In this document: piece after piece, positions 37,117 through 46,782 of the stretch | Numbering within the stretch: position 1 is the stretch's first letter | How the letters are laid out: every line of letters begins with the position of its first letter | Source: Proteiniphilum sp. UBA5384 | Lineage (GTDB): Bacteria > Bacteroidota > Bacteroidia > Bacteroidales > Dysgonomonadaceae | Length of the DNA stretch: 64,000 nt | Direction: 5' to 3' | Assembly (NCBI RefSeq): GCF_002410825.1 | Contig: NZ_DHOS01000002.1 | Span: 62,001 to 126,000 of the forward strand | Notes under the pieces: generated by a model | Databases searched by the model: none | Seen by the model: the letters and a program-made list of their open reading frames with translations, nothing else | Told to the model about the DNA's origin: nothing | Program-made: the position numbers and the translations under genes

Positions 37117-39111
37117 ATGAAGACAATAAAAAATATAAAGACAATCTGTGGGGTTGTATTGTTATTGACACTTTCAGCATGTGACTTTCTCGATGTGGCA
37201 CCTGCCAGGAAAGCTAGCCTGGTAGATGCCATGAAAGATAAGGCAGCGGTGGAGAATTGGATTTATGGCTGTTATCATTCTGTTGGTGGACTATTTAGCA
37301 CCCAGGATATTCCACTTGACATGCGTTCTTATGAAGGTTCTACCGATGAGTTTGTTACTCCCGATTTATGGAATGAACACAAGCGTCGATCAATAGCCTA
37401 TGGTACGATTAATTCCAGTAATGTGTCGGATCACCGTTGGCGTACTTATTATGGATCCATCGGAAATGTACACTTGTTCCTGCGTGAACTGGAAAATCAA
37501 AATCCTTCATTCCTGACTGAAGAGGATAAAGAACTTTACAGGGGACATGCGCATTTTCTAAAGGGATATTATTATTTCCGGTTGCTTGAGGCTTTTGGCC
37601 CCGTACCTATTATTGATGAATATATATCGACCTCTACGTCTAAGTCAGAATTTCCCGGACGTTCCCATTTCGATTATTGTGTCGATTATATTTGTAACGA
37701 ATTGGATGAAGCGGCCAAAAGGCTTCCCGGATCACCATCCGTAGACCAGGAATATGGTGCCGGGAACAAGGCTATCTGTGCGGCGCTAAAATCACGTCTG
37801 TTGCTTTATGCCGCTTCTCCTCTCTGGAATGGAGACTTTCCTTCCCGAAACTGGAAAAATACAACTTTTGAGACTCCTGGTTATGGTAAAGAGTTGGTCA
37901 GCTATCAATTTGACGTAGAGAAATGGAAGCACGCCAAGACCGCTGCTGAAGAGGCAATTGCGATTGCAAAGGATAATGGATTTAAATTAATGGAACTGGA
38001 AGATGCGGCATTGATTGCCCAAAGGCAAGATGTGCCGGTAACCGGTTGCTGGCTTCCCGGGGTTGATATTTCAACTCCCGAGGGGGAAGAGTTTGCCAAA
38101 CGGGTATTGCTGATGCGTTATGTGTCGGCTTCCGACCCCTTGGACGGAAACAGGGAAATAATCATGACAATGCGTAATCCTGATAATGATAGAAATACGC
38201 TTGAAACTTATCGGGCAGGGATGCCTCGCCGTATCATTAAAAATAATTCCAATACTTGGGTCGGTGGTTACAGTGGACTTAGTCCGACTTTACAGGCGGT
38301 AGAAGCTTTTTATACAAAAAGTGGAAAATTACCTGCAAGGGATGATAACTTTACCTCTTCTGATAATTGGTTGAAATCGGCAGGGATAAGCGATCGACCG
38401 GAAATTATCAATTTGAACGTGGATAGAGAGCCTCGTTTTTACGCATGGATTACTTATGATGGCGCGGATATTGGTCCTAAGTTGAACGCCGGTAAGTCTT
38501 TCCGTGTCGATTTGCGTGATTCGGAAAAAAGCGGGTATAATCCCACCGATGCTGTCAGGGACCAGTGTCAAACGGGTTACTTAGTCAATAAATGGTTCAG
38601 TCCCCGTACCAATTGGACAGCTAGCAGTCAGGAATTAAAGGGCAATCTTTGGCCTTATATCCGCATGGCTGAACTCTATCTGAATCTGGCTGAATGTAGT
38701 GCCGAACTATATATGGCCAACGGTGATAATGCTGAATTACAAAATGCACTTGCCAATCTCAATATAGTAAGGACCCGTGCCGGAATTGCTCCTCTTTCCA
38801 CTGCTGATTGTACGGATATAATGACAATCCGCGATTGGGTACGTGCCGAGCGCCGCAATGAACTTTTTATGGAAGGTCACAGGTATTACGACCTGCGTCG
38901 TTGGGTCGTTGCTGACCAATACTTAAGTAAGGGTGTCAGAGAGGGACTGAACAGTTTTGTCGGACGGGTAAAAAATCCTTCCATCGAGACCTTTAACCAA
39001 CGAGTGAAGGTGGAAGGTGATTATAAATGGGATAATAAGCTTTATCTGTTACCTATCAGTCAAGATGAACTTTACTCGAACCCGCAAATGATGCAAGCAC
39101 CCTGGTATTAA
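37117..39111 (+). CDS. SusD-like outer-membrane lipoprotein
   Basis: 664 residues. Lipobox LLLTLSAC (Cys about 22), then DFLDVAPARKASLVDAMKDKAAVENWIYGCYHSV. Family segments include RGHAHFLKGYYYFRLLEAFGPVPIIDE, ALKSRLLLYAASPLWNGDFPS, WPYIRMAELYLNLAECSAE and the C-terminal WVRAERRNELFMEGHRYYDLRRW. It is the glycan-binding partner of the SusC encoded just upstream. Confidence 0.94.
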   Translation: MKTIKNIKTICGVVLLLTLSACDFLDVAPARKASLVDAMKDKAAVENWIYGCYHSVGGLFSTQDIPLDMRSYEGSTDEFVTPDLWNEHKRRSIAYGTINSSNVSDHRWRTYYGSIGNVHLFLRELENQNPSFLTEEDKELYRGHAHFLKGYYYFRLLEAFGPVPIIDEYISTSTSKSEFPGRSHFDYCVDYICNELDEAAKRLPGSPSVDQEYGAGNKAICAALKSRLLLYAASPLWNGDFPSRNWKNTTFETPGYGKELVSYQFDVEKWKHAKTAAEEAIAIAKDNGFKLMELEDAALIAQRQDVPVTGCWLPGVDISTPEGEEFAKRVLLMRYVSASDPLDGNREIIMTMRNPDNDRNTLETYRAGMPRRIIKNNSNTWVGGYSGLSPTLQAVEAFYTKSGKLPARDDNFTSSDNWLKSAGISDRPEIINLNVDREPRFYAWITYDGADIGPKLNAGKSFRVDLRDSEKSGYNPTDAVRDQCQTGYLVNKWFSPRTNWTASSQELKGNLWPYIRMAELYLNLAECSAELYMANGDNAELQNALANLNIVRTRAGIAPLSTADCTDIMTIRDWVRAERRNELFMEGHRYYDLRRWVVADQYLSKGVREGLNSFVGRVKNPSIETFNQRVKVEGDYKWDNKLYLLPISQDELYSNPQMMQAPWY

Positions 39112-39134
39112 TTATCAATTAAAATCTATTAACG

Positions 39135-40511
39135 ATGAAACAATTAATCAATAAGATAGGAATTATTGCTATTGTGCTGCTGGTATTTGCCGCCTGCGAT
39201 AATTCAGAATACGAGATGGACAATCTTTTTCCTTCAGCGTATCATAGGATGACAAGTATCCAGGATAAACCTGACGGTGACATTATTCTCTATGAAAGCG
39301 GAGATGACGGTCAAATGACATTTTCCGTCTTACGCACCGGTAGCGATCCTTCGTTGCCGGCTGAGGTGGGAATTGAGACAATGACACAGGAAGAACTTGA
39401 AAGTTATAATGCCGATTTCCAGTTGGTAGATCCTTCGTTGTATACCGTCCCAAAAACAGTCTCATTTGCTCCCGACGAGCGATATAAGGACATCGTGGTA
39501 ACTTTTACGGCAGAGAATATCGTTCGTCTGAAGGAATTGATCAGTGCGTTGGAATCGGATGAGAAGTGCTATATTGCATTGAAAATTAAAGATATAGGGC
39601 ACGGTGCGGTTTATGAGGAAAAGAATTATATTTTACGGAAAGTTACTATTACACAACCCTCCGTTCAAATAGTCGGAAGTGTTGATAGTAAGGAGGATAA
39701 TCCTACATGGATTGATATAGCCACAAATCCTGAAATTTCATTCTCCTTAAAATTGGATATTGCTAATAACTGGAACTTCAGATGTCATTTGGTGTACAAT
39801 CCTGATCTGATAGAAGCTTATAATGCCAAGTATGGCACATCATTTCAACCGTTGCCTTTTCCGGATAATATCTTGATCGAGAACAGTGAGGTAGAATTCA
39901 CAAAAGGAGAGGGTAATGGAGATGTGAACCCTAAACTGAAGATTAATAATCCTGATTTTAATGGAGCAGGACTCTATTTAGTCCCCATTGAAGCGCAAAG
40001 CGAGACTTTCCAGAGTGAGGTCTACTATATCGTGCTTGAGAACAGGGTGAATCTTAGGGAAGACATGTTGTATGCTCCATTTACCGTCACTTACGATGGT
40101 TCCTGGTGGACGGGACTGTTAGATAACGATTGGGATACTTTTTGGCATACTCCATGGAAAGAACCCAAGTATTATAATAGTGAATATGGACATTGGTTCC
40201 AGATAAAATTTGACACCCCCCTAAAGTATGGCTTTCGGCTTAAATATTGGACACGAAACTATAATCCGGTCTTGCCTATCGAAATCAAAATATGTACCAG
40301 TACGGATAATGGTGAAACCTGGACGGTTGTAGATCAGCGTAGCAGTGATCTTTGCGGTATTGCAAGCAGCTGGCTTTCCCCGGCTTATGAAAGCCTGATT
40401 TCACCGATTACCCATCTGCGCTTTTCTATCATGAAATCTAATAATGGTAGATGCGGAATCGATTCAGGAGCTTCTAGCGCTCTTTCAGGATTTAGGGTGT
40501 GGGGAAAATAA
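39135..40511 (+). CDS. DUF1735 lipoprotein with C-terminal F5/8 type C domain
   Basis: 458 residues. Lipobox VFAAC (Cys21). Two DUF1735-like beta domains (about 35-165 and 170-300) are recognisable by alternating TFSVLRTGSDPSLPAEVGIETMTQEELESYNADF and SFSLKLDIANNWNFRCHLVYNPDLIEAYNAKYGTSF. A discoidin/F5/8C-type domain (about 315-458: YDGSWWTGLLDNDWDTFWHTPW, HWFQIKFDTPLKYGFRLKYWTRN, HLRFSIMKSNNG) ends the protein. It is probably a surface glycan-binding protein of the locus. It lies 23 bases after susD. Confidence 0.82.
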   Translation: MKQLINKIGIIAIVLLVFAACDNSEYEMDNLFPSAYHRMTSIQDKPDGDIILYESGDDGQMTFSVLRTGSDPSLPAEVGIETMTQEELESYNADFQLVDPSLYTVPKTVSFAPDERYKDIVVTFTAENIVRLKELISALESDEKCYIALKIKDIGHGAVYEEKNYILRKVTITQPSVQIVGSVDSKEDNPTWIDIATNPEISFSLKLDIANNWNFRCHLVYNPDLIEAYNAKYGTSFQPLPFPDNILIENSEVEFTKGEGNGDVNPKLKINNPDFNGAGLYLVPIEAQSETFQSEVYYIVLENRVNLREDMLYAPFTVTYDGSWWTGLLDNDWDTFWHTPWKEPKYYNSEYGHWFQIKFDTPLKYGFRLKYWTRNYNPVLPIEIKICTSTDNGETWTVVDQRSSDLCGIASSWLSPAYESLISPITHLRFSIMKSNNGRCGIDSGASSALSGFRVWGK

Positions 40512-40545
40512 TGTTGACGAATAATCTATCAAAATGATGCAAGTA

Positions 40546-41703
40546 ATGAAAAAATTAATGACTTTCTTTTTAATGTTGGCAATCTTGTCTTTCGGCTGCT
40601 CATCTGAGAATGAAATCAAAAATTCCGGTGTTCAAAAAGTTATGATTCGACTGGTAGATTCAAACGGACAGTTGATCCGTGAGAATGTCTCATTGACGGT
40701 TTCCAGCATCCGAACCGATTTTAATTCGGTTGCTCCCTTTATAGAACGAACGGAGACAAGCGGAAGCTATACTTTCTCTATTTATATGACTTCAAGGATG
40801 GTTGTGAGCGCAGTGGCTCCCAATTATAATCCGGTACGTAAGGAATTGCTACTGGAGCCCTCTTCGGAGGAAAATATAACGATAGATATTGTCATGCACC
40901 CCCGTTCGGGTTTACGCCTGATGGGCTATAATGTGCAGGACGGATGGAAGCATTCTGAATTACAGATAGAGAATTTCACTAATTGGGTAAAAAAGTATGA
41001 TCCCGATATTATTCTGTTTTGCGAATTAAATAATAATGTGCAGGATGAAACCGCTATCCGTACGGATGAAGAACTGCTCGCCTTGTCGAAACAGTGGGGA
41101 CACGATTATGCAACGATTCTAAAAGATTGGGGTTATCCAACAGGGATAACTTCACGGTATGAGATAACGGATATCGAGAAAGTGCAACTAAATACGCAGC
41201 CGGAAACGGGATATAGAGTGCATGGATTTATTCAGGCCAAATGTGAGGGATTGGATCTTTTTGCAGCCCATTTGTCTTCCCAGGATAAAAGAACTCGGGA
41301 GATTGAAGCAGAAGAAATAGCACGGCGGGCGAGTCTTGTTTCTTATGCAGTTGTCTCCGGAGATATGAATACGGATAGCAGGATCGATGAGTCATTTGTT
41401 CCGAACGGATATTTTCAGAGTAATCATTGGTATGAGCGGGTGAACGAATACAGTGTTATGGATAAATTCCTGGATGCCGGACTGAAAGATGCATTCTGGC
41501 TTGCTTCTACGACATACAAGGCGAGTTTTCCTGCAGACAGGGATTATGCTACTCTGGATCAGCTTGGACTGAGACTCGATTATATGCTGTTGACTCCGGC
41601 GCTTGCTCCCAGATGTGATTTTTTTGATATATTGAATGTTTCATACACAAGAACAGGATCCGATCATTTTCCTACGTTCATGCATCTCGAATTGAATGAT
41701 TAG
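40546..41703 (+). CDS. Endonuclease/exonuclease/phosphatase-family (EEP) lipoprotein in a Sus locus
   Basis: 385 residues from ATG 40546, giving a lipoprotein signal ending LSFGC (in-frame ATGs at 40534 and 40537 are possible). An N-terminal beta domain (about 25-120, KVMIRLVDSNGQLIRENVSLTV) is followed by an EEP phosphodiesterase domain (about 125-385). Catalytic landmarks are present: LMGYNVQDGW, ILFCELNNN, GDMNTDSR and the terminal SDHFPTFMHL. EEP enzymes cleave phosphodiester or phosphomonoester bonds. Its place between a glycan-binding protein and GH43 suggests a phosphorylated or phosphodiester-linked glycan; that is inference. Confidence 0.85.
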   Translation: MKKLMTFFLMLAILSFGCSSENEIKNSGVQKVMIRLVDSNGQLIRENVSLTVSSIRTDFNSVAPFIERTETSGSYTFSIYMTSRMVVSAVAPNYNPVRKELLLEPSSEENITIDIVMHPRSGLRLMGYNVQDGWKHSELQIENFTNWVKKYDPDIILFCELNNNVQDETAIRTDEELLALSKQWGHDYATILKDWGYPTGITSRYEITDIEKVQLNTQPETGYRVHGFIQAKCEGLDLFAAHLSSQDKRTREIEAEEIARRASLVSYAVVSGDMNTDSRIDESFVPNGYFQSNHWYERVNEYSVMDKFLDAGLKDAFWLASTTYKASFPADRDYATLDQLGLRLDYMLLTPALAPRCDFFDILNVSYTRTGSDHFPTFMHLELND

Positions 41704-41765
41704 AAATAAAGAACAACTCTTTTTGTTGAATGGATTTATTTCAATATTTTTGAGAAAATAAATTT

Positions 41766-42788
41766 ATGAGAAAATATCTTACATTCATGCTGATGATATG
41801 CTTTATCAGCGTTTTCAGCCATTGTGGGAGGAGTAGAACGGCGACGGTTTCCTCAACCGTTCCGGATCCTCCCGCCCGGTATTATGTCAATCCGGTCATC
41901 AGTCAATCTACACCCGATCCGACTGTGATCAGGGATCTCCAAACAGGTCTTTATTTTTTATATGGGACGGAAGATACACGTAATATTCCCATATACCGGT
42001 CTGAAAACCTGGTCGACTGGACATTGACAGGGACTGTCTTCACCGATGAGGTGCGGCCTAAAGGAAACCTTTGGGCACCGGAAATCTGTCGTATCAAGGA
42101 TAAATACGTGTTGTTTTATTCTCTCTGGAATGGCGATGTATGGACCAGTCTCATTGGCTACGCGGTTGCTGATTCTCCTCAAGGTCCTTTTATGGATAAG
42201 GGAGCTGTCATAAAAAGCCGGGATATTGGGGTAGAGCAATCTATCGATCAATATTATATTGAGGATAAGGGTAAGTCTTATCTGTTTTGGGGCAGCTTCA
42301 GGAATATTTATGCCGTGGAACTTGATATCACGGATGAGTTGGTGATCACGGTGAAAGAAGAGACCAAACAGCAAATAGCAGGAAATGCCTTTGAAGGAAC
42401 CAATATCTATCGATACAAGGGATATTATTATCTTTTTGCTTCGATCGGTGATTTTACCAATGATACCTATCGGACGGTGGTCGGTCGTTCCTCCAATTTA
42501 TTAGGACCCTATGCGGATAAGGAAGGAAAGTTGATGCTTGACAATGGATATGAAGTTGTCATGGGAAACAGTGAGCAGTTTTATGGTTTGGGTCATAATG
42601 CCGGTCTGGTAGAGGATGACGCCGGTCAGACATGGATGTTTTATCACGGCTATGAGCGTCAGACGAAGAAAGGACGGTACGTTTTTCTGGATAAAGTCTT
42701 CTGGGACGATCAGGATTGGCCTTATATTCAAGGAGGGATTTCTTCAACGAAAGCAGTAATTCCTGTTATACATAAAGACGGTTTTTAA
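41766..42788 (+). CDS. GH43-family glycosidase (arabinan/xylan-type)
   Basis: 340 residues with an N-terminal signal and possible lipobox (FSHC, Cys20). A five-bladed beta-propeller of GH43 shows the catalytic triad: base Asp51 (STPDPTVI), pKa modulator Asp161 (SIDQYY) and acid Glu210 (EGTNIY). NLWAPEI and the blade motif YYLFASIGDF are typical. Most relatives release alpha-L-arabinose or beta-xylose. Together with GH35 it points to a galactan or arabinogalactan-like target. The gene ends 27 bases before the HTCS gene. Confidence 0.92.
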   Translation: MRKYLTFMLMICFISVFSHCGRSRTATVSSTVPDPPARYYVNPVISQSTPDPTVIRDLQTGLYFLYGTEDTRNIPIYRSENLVDWTLTGTVFTDEVRPKGNLWAPEICRIKDKYVLFYSLWNGDVWTSLIGYAVADSPQGPFMDKGAVIKSRDIGVEQSIDQYYIEDKGKSYLFWGSFRNIYAVELDITDELVITVKEETKQQIAGNAFEGTNIYRYKGYYYLFASIGDFTNDTYRTVVGRSSNLLGPYADKEGKLMLDNGYEVVMGNSEQFYGLGHNAGLVEDDAGQTWMFYHGYERQTKKGRYVFLDKVFWDDQDWPYIQGGISSTKAVIPVIHKDGF

Positions 42789-42814
42789 CGATAAAAAAGG
42801 GAATTTCTCCACAG

Positions 42815-45800
42815 ATGCGGCTTGCTTTACTTTTTCTTTTTTGTTTTTTTTATATTATCCCCCCTCTCCACGCGAAGGATAAGATAGAATACTACTTTAA
42901 AAGGCTTAACATAGAGAATGGTCTGTCGCAGAATACCGTTTCTTGCATCTTGCAGGATTATCAGGGATTTATGTGGTTTGGGACAAAAGATGGGCTCAAT
43001 CGTTTTGACGGGCAACAATTTCGGGTCTTTAACAAAGGATCTGCCGGTTTGGAGAATGATTTTATTACCACATTATTTGAAGCTTCAAATGGTGACCTTT
43101 GGGTAGGGACGGATGCCGGTGTGTATATTTATAATCCTGTAAAAGAATTGTTTACTCCTTTTGATCTGCAAACAGCGCAGGGAGAATCAATACAGCACAC
43201 CGTTACCCGGATAGAAGAATGGAAAGATAGTACGATCTGGATTTCAGTAGATTATCAGGGTTTATTTCAATATGATTATATAAATTCACATTTATACCAT
43301 CCGGTAAATTATGACATACATGCCGATTCGTTGGCGAATATTTCTCACTTCTGGTTTGAAGGTGATGTCTGCTGGATGGCCCTGTATGGAGATAACTTAT
43401 ATTATACGGATGACTTTAAAAGCAGACAAACGTTTAAGGATATCCATGGCGATGAGTTATTCAAAGGAGATATAATTACATCACAAATACAGGGAAATCA
43501 TAATTGCTGGTATGTGGGCTCTGCGAAAGGACTTGTCGAGATCAATATGACTACCGGAAGATCCAGACGTTTGTTGAACGAGTATGTAAGGGCATTGCAG
43601 TTTAATGCGGATAATGAATTATGGATCGGAACAGAGACCGGTCTTTATATCTATTATCTGGATATCAATATTTTTATCCATCTTACCGATTCCAAGTCGG
43701 CCGATCCTTATGCTTTAAGTGATAATGTCATTTATTCCCTTTTTCGGGATAATGAAGGCTCCATGTGGGTAGGATCCTACTTTGGGGGGATAAACTATTA
43801 TCCATACCCTTATACCTATTTCGAAAAATATTATTCGGAACGAAACGGAAATTTTGGGAAAAGGATACGGGAATTCTGCGAGAGCAACGATGGTTCCGTA
43901 TGGATCGGAACGGAAGATAAAGGTCTTTTCCATTTTGATCCGGAGAGCGGGGTCATCGAGCCGTTTGAACATCCTTCAATTTTCCATAACGTACATGGTT
44001 TATGCCTGGACGGGGATTATCTGTGGGTGGGAACATTTTCGGGCAACTTGTGCCGTATTCATTTGCCCACCAAACGACTCAAGCAATACCCCAAAGAGAA
44101 CGTGATGTCGATCTGTAAGACAAGTTCCGGCACCTTATTGATCGGTACTATCCAGGGATTATTTCGTTTCAACTACGGTACCGATGATTTTATACCGGTT
44201 TTGCCGCTGAGTAATAGAAATATCAATCATATATTGGAAGATTCAAGAGGTGATCTATGGGTGTCTACCTATGCCAATGGGGTGTATCAATATAATGTCA
44301 GGCAAAAATCGTGGAAAAATTTTTGTTACCGTAAAAACGATTCTTCTTCCTTACAAAGTGATAAAGTTACCAGTGTATTTGAAGATAGTAAAAAAAGAAT
44401 CTGGGTGCTGACCCAGGGAGGAGGAGCCTGTTTGTATAATCCTGATGGCCCGGGATTCACTTGTTACGACAGCGCCTATGGATTCCCGGGAAATACTGTT
44501 TATAGGATGGAAGAGGATACCAAGAAGAACTTATGGCTTACAACGAACCAAGGATTGGTCCTTTTTAATCCCGAAGAAGATTACCGGCAGATTTATACTA
44601 CCGAAGACGGCCTTTTGTCCAACCAGTTTAATTATCAATCCAGTTACAAGGATAAGAAAGGGTGCATTTATTTTGGCGGCATCAACGGATTTATCATTTT
44701 TGATCCGGCGACCTTCACTGAAAAAAAGGGAGATCCTCCAATCGTAATTACGGATCTTTTCCTGTATAACAAACCGGCCCGCGTAGGAGCAACCGGTTCC
44801 CCGCTGGATAAAAGTATTCTTTTCACCGACAGAATAGTTTTAAAGCCGGTGCAAAATTCATTTTCCCTTCATGTCTCCACGTTAGGCTATCAATCCATTT
44901 CTTCACATCCGCTGTTTTATACCCTTGAAGGGTTTAATAACGAATGGCATCCCGTTGAAAAAAGCCGTATCATTAATTTTTCCCATTTACCTTACGGCAC
45001 GTACAAGTTGCGGATCAGGAGTGATATAAAAGGGAGCAATGAACGGATGCTGGAGATCCGTGTCGTTCCTCCGGTTTATTTGACGGGATGGGCTTATTTC
45101 TTCTATACCCTTTTTGGCTTGGTGATGGTGGTTACCTTATTCCTTTTTTATCAGAAGAAAAACAAAAATAAACAGCAAAGGTTGATTGAAAAGATAAAAT
45201 TGGAAAAGGAAAAGGATTTATATGCTTCCAAGATTAACTTTTTTACCAATGTAACGCATGAGATACGTACTCCGTTAACCCTGATCAAGACACCGCTTGA
45301 AAATATCCTGACGTCGGAAGAAATTCCAGGCAAGATCAAAAAGGATATGGAAATTATGGATATGAATACCAATCGTTTGTTGGATTTGGTGAATCAATTG
45401 CTTGATTTTCGGAAGGCTGAAATTCAAGGGTTTCAGCTGACGTTTGAAAACTGCAATATCAACGATATCGTGCAGGATATATATCAACGTTTTACCTCCC
45501 TCGCCCGGCAGAAGAAGCTGGAATATGTGATCAGGCAAACGGAGGATGTTTATACGGCATGCGACCGGGAAGCACTGACCAAGATCATAAGTAACTTGTT
45601 GACAAACGCCATCAAATATTCGGCTACTTATATACATCTAAGCCTTTGGTCGGAGAATAATGCTTTCTTATTGTCGATTGCCAATGATGGTGAAATTATT
45701 CCACCTGATAAAAGGGAGGAAATATTTAAACCTTTTGAGCAATATGAAAATGCACAAATGTATCCTACCTTAGGAACTGGTATCGGTTTGGCATTGGCCC

Positions 45801-46741
45801 GCTCTTTGACTGAATTGCATGACGGGAGTCTGAAGATGGATGATTCTGCTGATCAGAATTGTTTCATATTGACAATACCCATAAGACATATTCAGGAGGA
45901 TAAGGCAATTCCCTATACTGAAGATTTGATCCTTGATGAAGAAGTTGAAGAAAAACAAAAAGAGGCAGGAGACAAACAAAAACCGATGATATTATTGGTG
46001 GAGGATAATCCGGAGATGCTCTCGTATATTAGCCGGCAGTTGTCATCCTCCTATCGGATATTAAAGGCGAAGAATGGTGCCCGGGCTCTGGATATATTGG
46101 AAGGGCAGATGGTCAACCTGATTGTTTCTGATGTGATGATGCCCGAAGTAGATGGTCTGGAGCTTTGTATGCGATTGAAAACGAATCTGACTTTCAGTCA
46201 TATCCCCATCATATTATTGACGGCGAAGGTTACGTTGCAATCTAAAATAGACGGATTGCAATCAGGTGCAGATGCTTATATCGAAAAACCTTTTTCCGTA
46301 GAATTACTGAAAATAACAATCGCCAATCTATTGACTAACAGAGAAAAACTTCGTCATTCATTTATTCATTCGCCTCTTGTACAGATCAACTCGATGGGAG
46401 GAGGGGAGGTAGAACGCGAATTCCTAAAAACAATTACTCAGATAATAGACGAAAATATGCAGGATCCCGAATTCAATCTCGAGAAATTGGCCGATTTACT
46501 CCATATGAGCCTTTCGAGTTTGCATCGGAAAATGAAAGGCTCTTTGGACATGACTCCGAACGACTATATCCGCTTAAGGCGATTAAAAAAAGCTGCCCAA
46601 TTATTATACGAGGATAATTACCGGATCAAAGAGGTTTGCTATATGGTCGGATTTAATACACCTTCCTATTTTTCCAAATGCTTTCAGAAGCAATTTGGCA
46701 CACTGCCGAATGAATTTATGGGTATTAAAGAACAAGGATAG
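42815..46741 (+). CDS. Hybrid two-component system regulator (HTCS) of the third Sus locus
   Basis: 1308 residues in one chain. Signal peptide (about 1-20, ending LHA), then two seven-bladed periplasmic propellers of regulator repeats (about 25-660, for example GLSQNTVSCILQDYQGFMWFGTKDGLNRFDG). A Y_Y_Y domain (about 670-755) and one membrane helix (about 760-785) follow. The histidine kinase has His815 in NVTHEIRTPL and ATPase motifs LLTNAIKYS and GTGIGLALA. The receiver domain has Asp1106 in LIVSDVMMPEVDG, and an AraC-type DNA-binding domain ends the protein (about 1210-1303). It senses an oligosaccharide in the periplasm and activates the locus, presumably through the two 70-bp elements. 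Confidence 0.96.
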   Translation: MRLALLFLFCFFYIIPPLHAKDKIEYYFKRLNIENGLSQNTVSCILQDYQGFMWFGTKDGLNRFDGQQFRVFNKGSAGLENDFITTLFEASNGDLWVGTDAGVYIYNPVKELFTPFDLQTAQGESIQHTVTRIEEWKDSTIWISVDYQGLFQYDYINSHLYHPVNYDIHADSLANISHFWFEGDVCWMALYGDNLYYTDDFKSRQTFKDIHGDELFKGDIITSQIQGNHNCWYVGSAKGLVEINMTTGRSRRLLNEYVRALQFNADNELWIGTETGLYIYYLDINIFIHLTDSKSADPYALSDNVIYSLFRDNEGSMWVGSYFGGINYYPYPYTYFEKYYSERNGNFGKRIREFCESNDGSVWIGTEDKGLFHFDPESGVIEPFEHPSIFHNVHGLCLDGDYLWVGTFSGNLCRIHLPTKRLKQYPKENVMSICKTSSGTLLIGTIQGLFRFNYGTDDFIPVLPLSNRNINHILEDSRGDLWVSTYANGVYQYNVRQKSWKNFCYRKNDSSSLQSDKVTSVFEDSKKRIWVLTQGGGACLYNPDGPGFTCYDSAYGFPGNTVYRMEEDTKKNLWLTTNQGLVLFNPEEDYRQIYTTEDGLLSNQFNYQSSYKDKKGCIYFGGINGFIIFDPATFTEKKGDPPIVITDLFLYNKPARVGATGSPLDKSILFTDRIVLKPVQNSFSLHVSTLGYQSISSHPLFYTLEGFNNEWHPVEKSRIINFSHLPYGTYKLRIRSDIKGSNERMLEIRVVPPVYLTGWAYFFYTLFGLVMVVTLFLFYQKKNKNKQQRLIEKIKLEKEKDLYASKINFFTNVTHEIRTPLTLIKTPLENILTSEEIPGKIKKDMEIMDMNTNRLLDLVNQLLDFRKAEIQGFQLTFENCNINDIVQDIYQRFTSLARQKKLEYVIRQTEDVYTACDREALTKIISNLLTNAIKYSATYIHLSLWSENNAFLLSIANDGEIIPPDKREEIFKPFEQYENAQMYPTLGTGIGLALARSLTELHDGSLKMDDSADQNCFILTIPIRHIQEDKAIPYTEDLILDEEVEEKQKEAGDKQKPMILLVEDNPEMLSYISRQLSSSYRILKAKNGARALDILEGQMVNLIVSDVMMPEVDGLELCMRLKTNLTFSHIPIILLTAKVTLQSKIDGLQSGADAYIEKPFSVELLKITIANLLTNREKLRHSFIHSPLVQINSMGGGEVEREFLKTITQIIDENMQDPEFNLEKLADLLHMSLSSLHRKMKGSLDMTPNDYIRLRRLKKAAQLLYEDNYRIKEVCYMVGFNTPSYFSKCFQKQFGTLPNEFMGIKEQG

Positions 46742-46782
46742 GCTATGCTATAATACAATAATTTATCAGACAAAAAACCGAA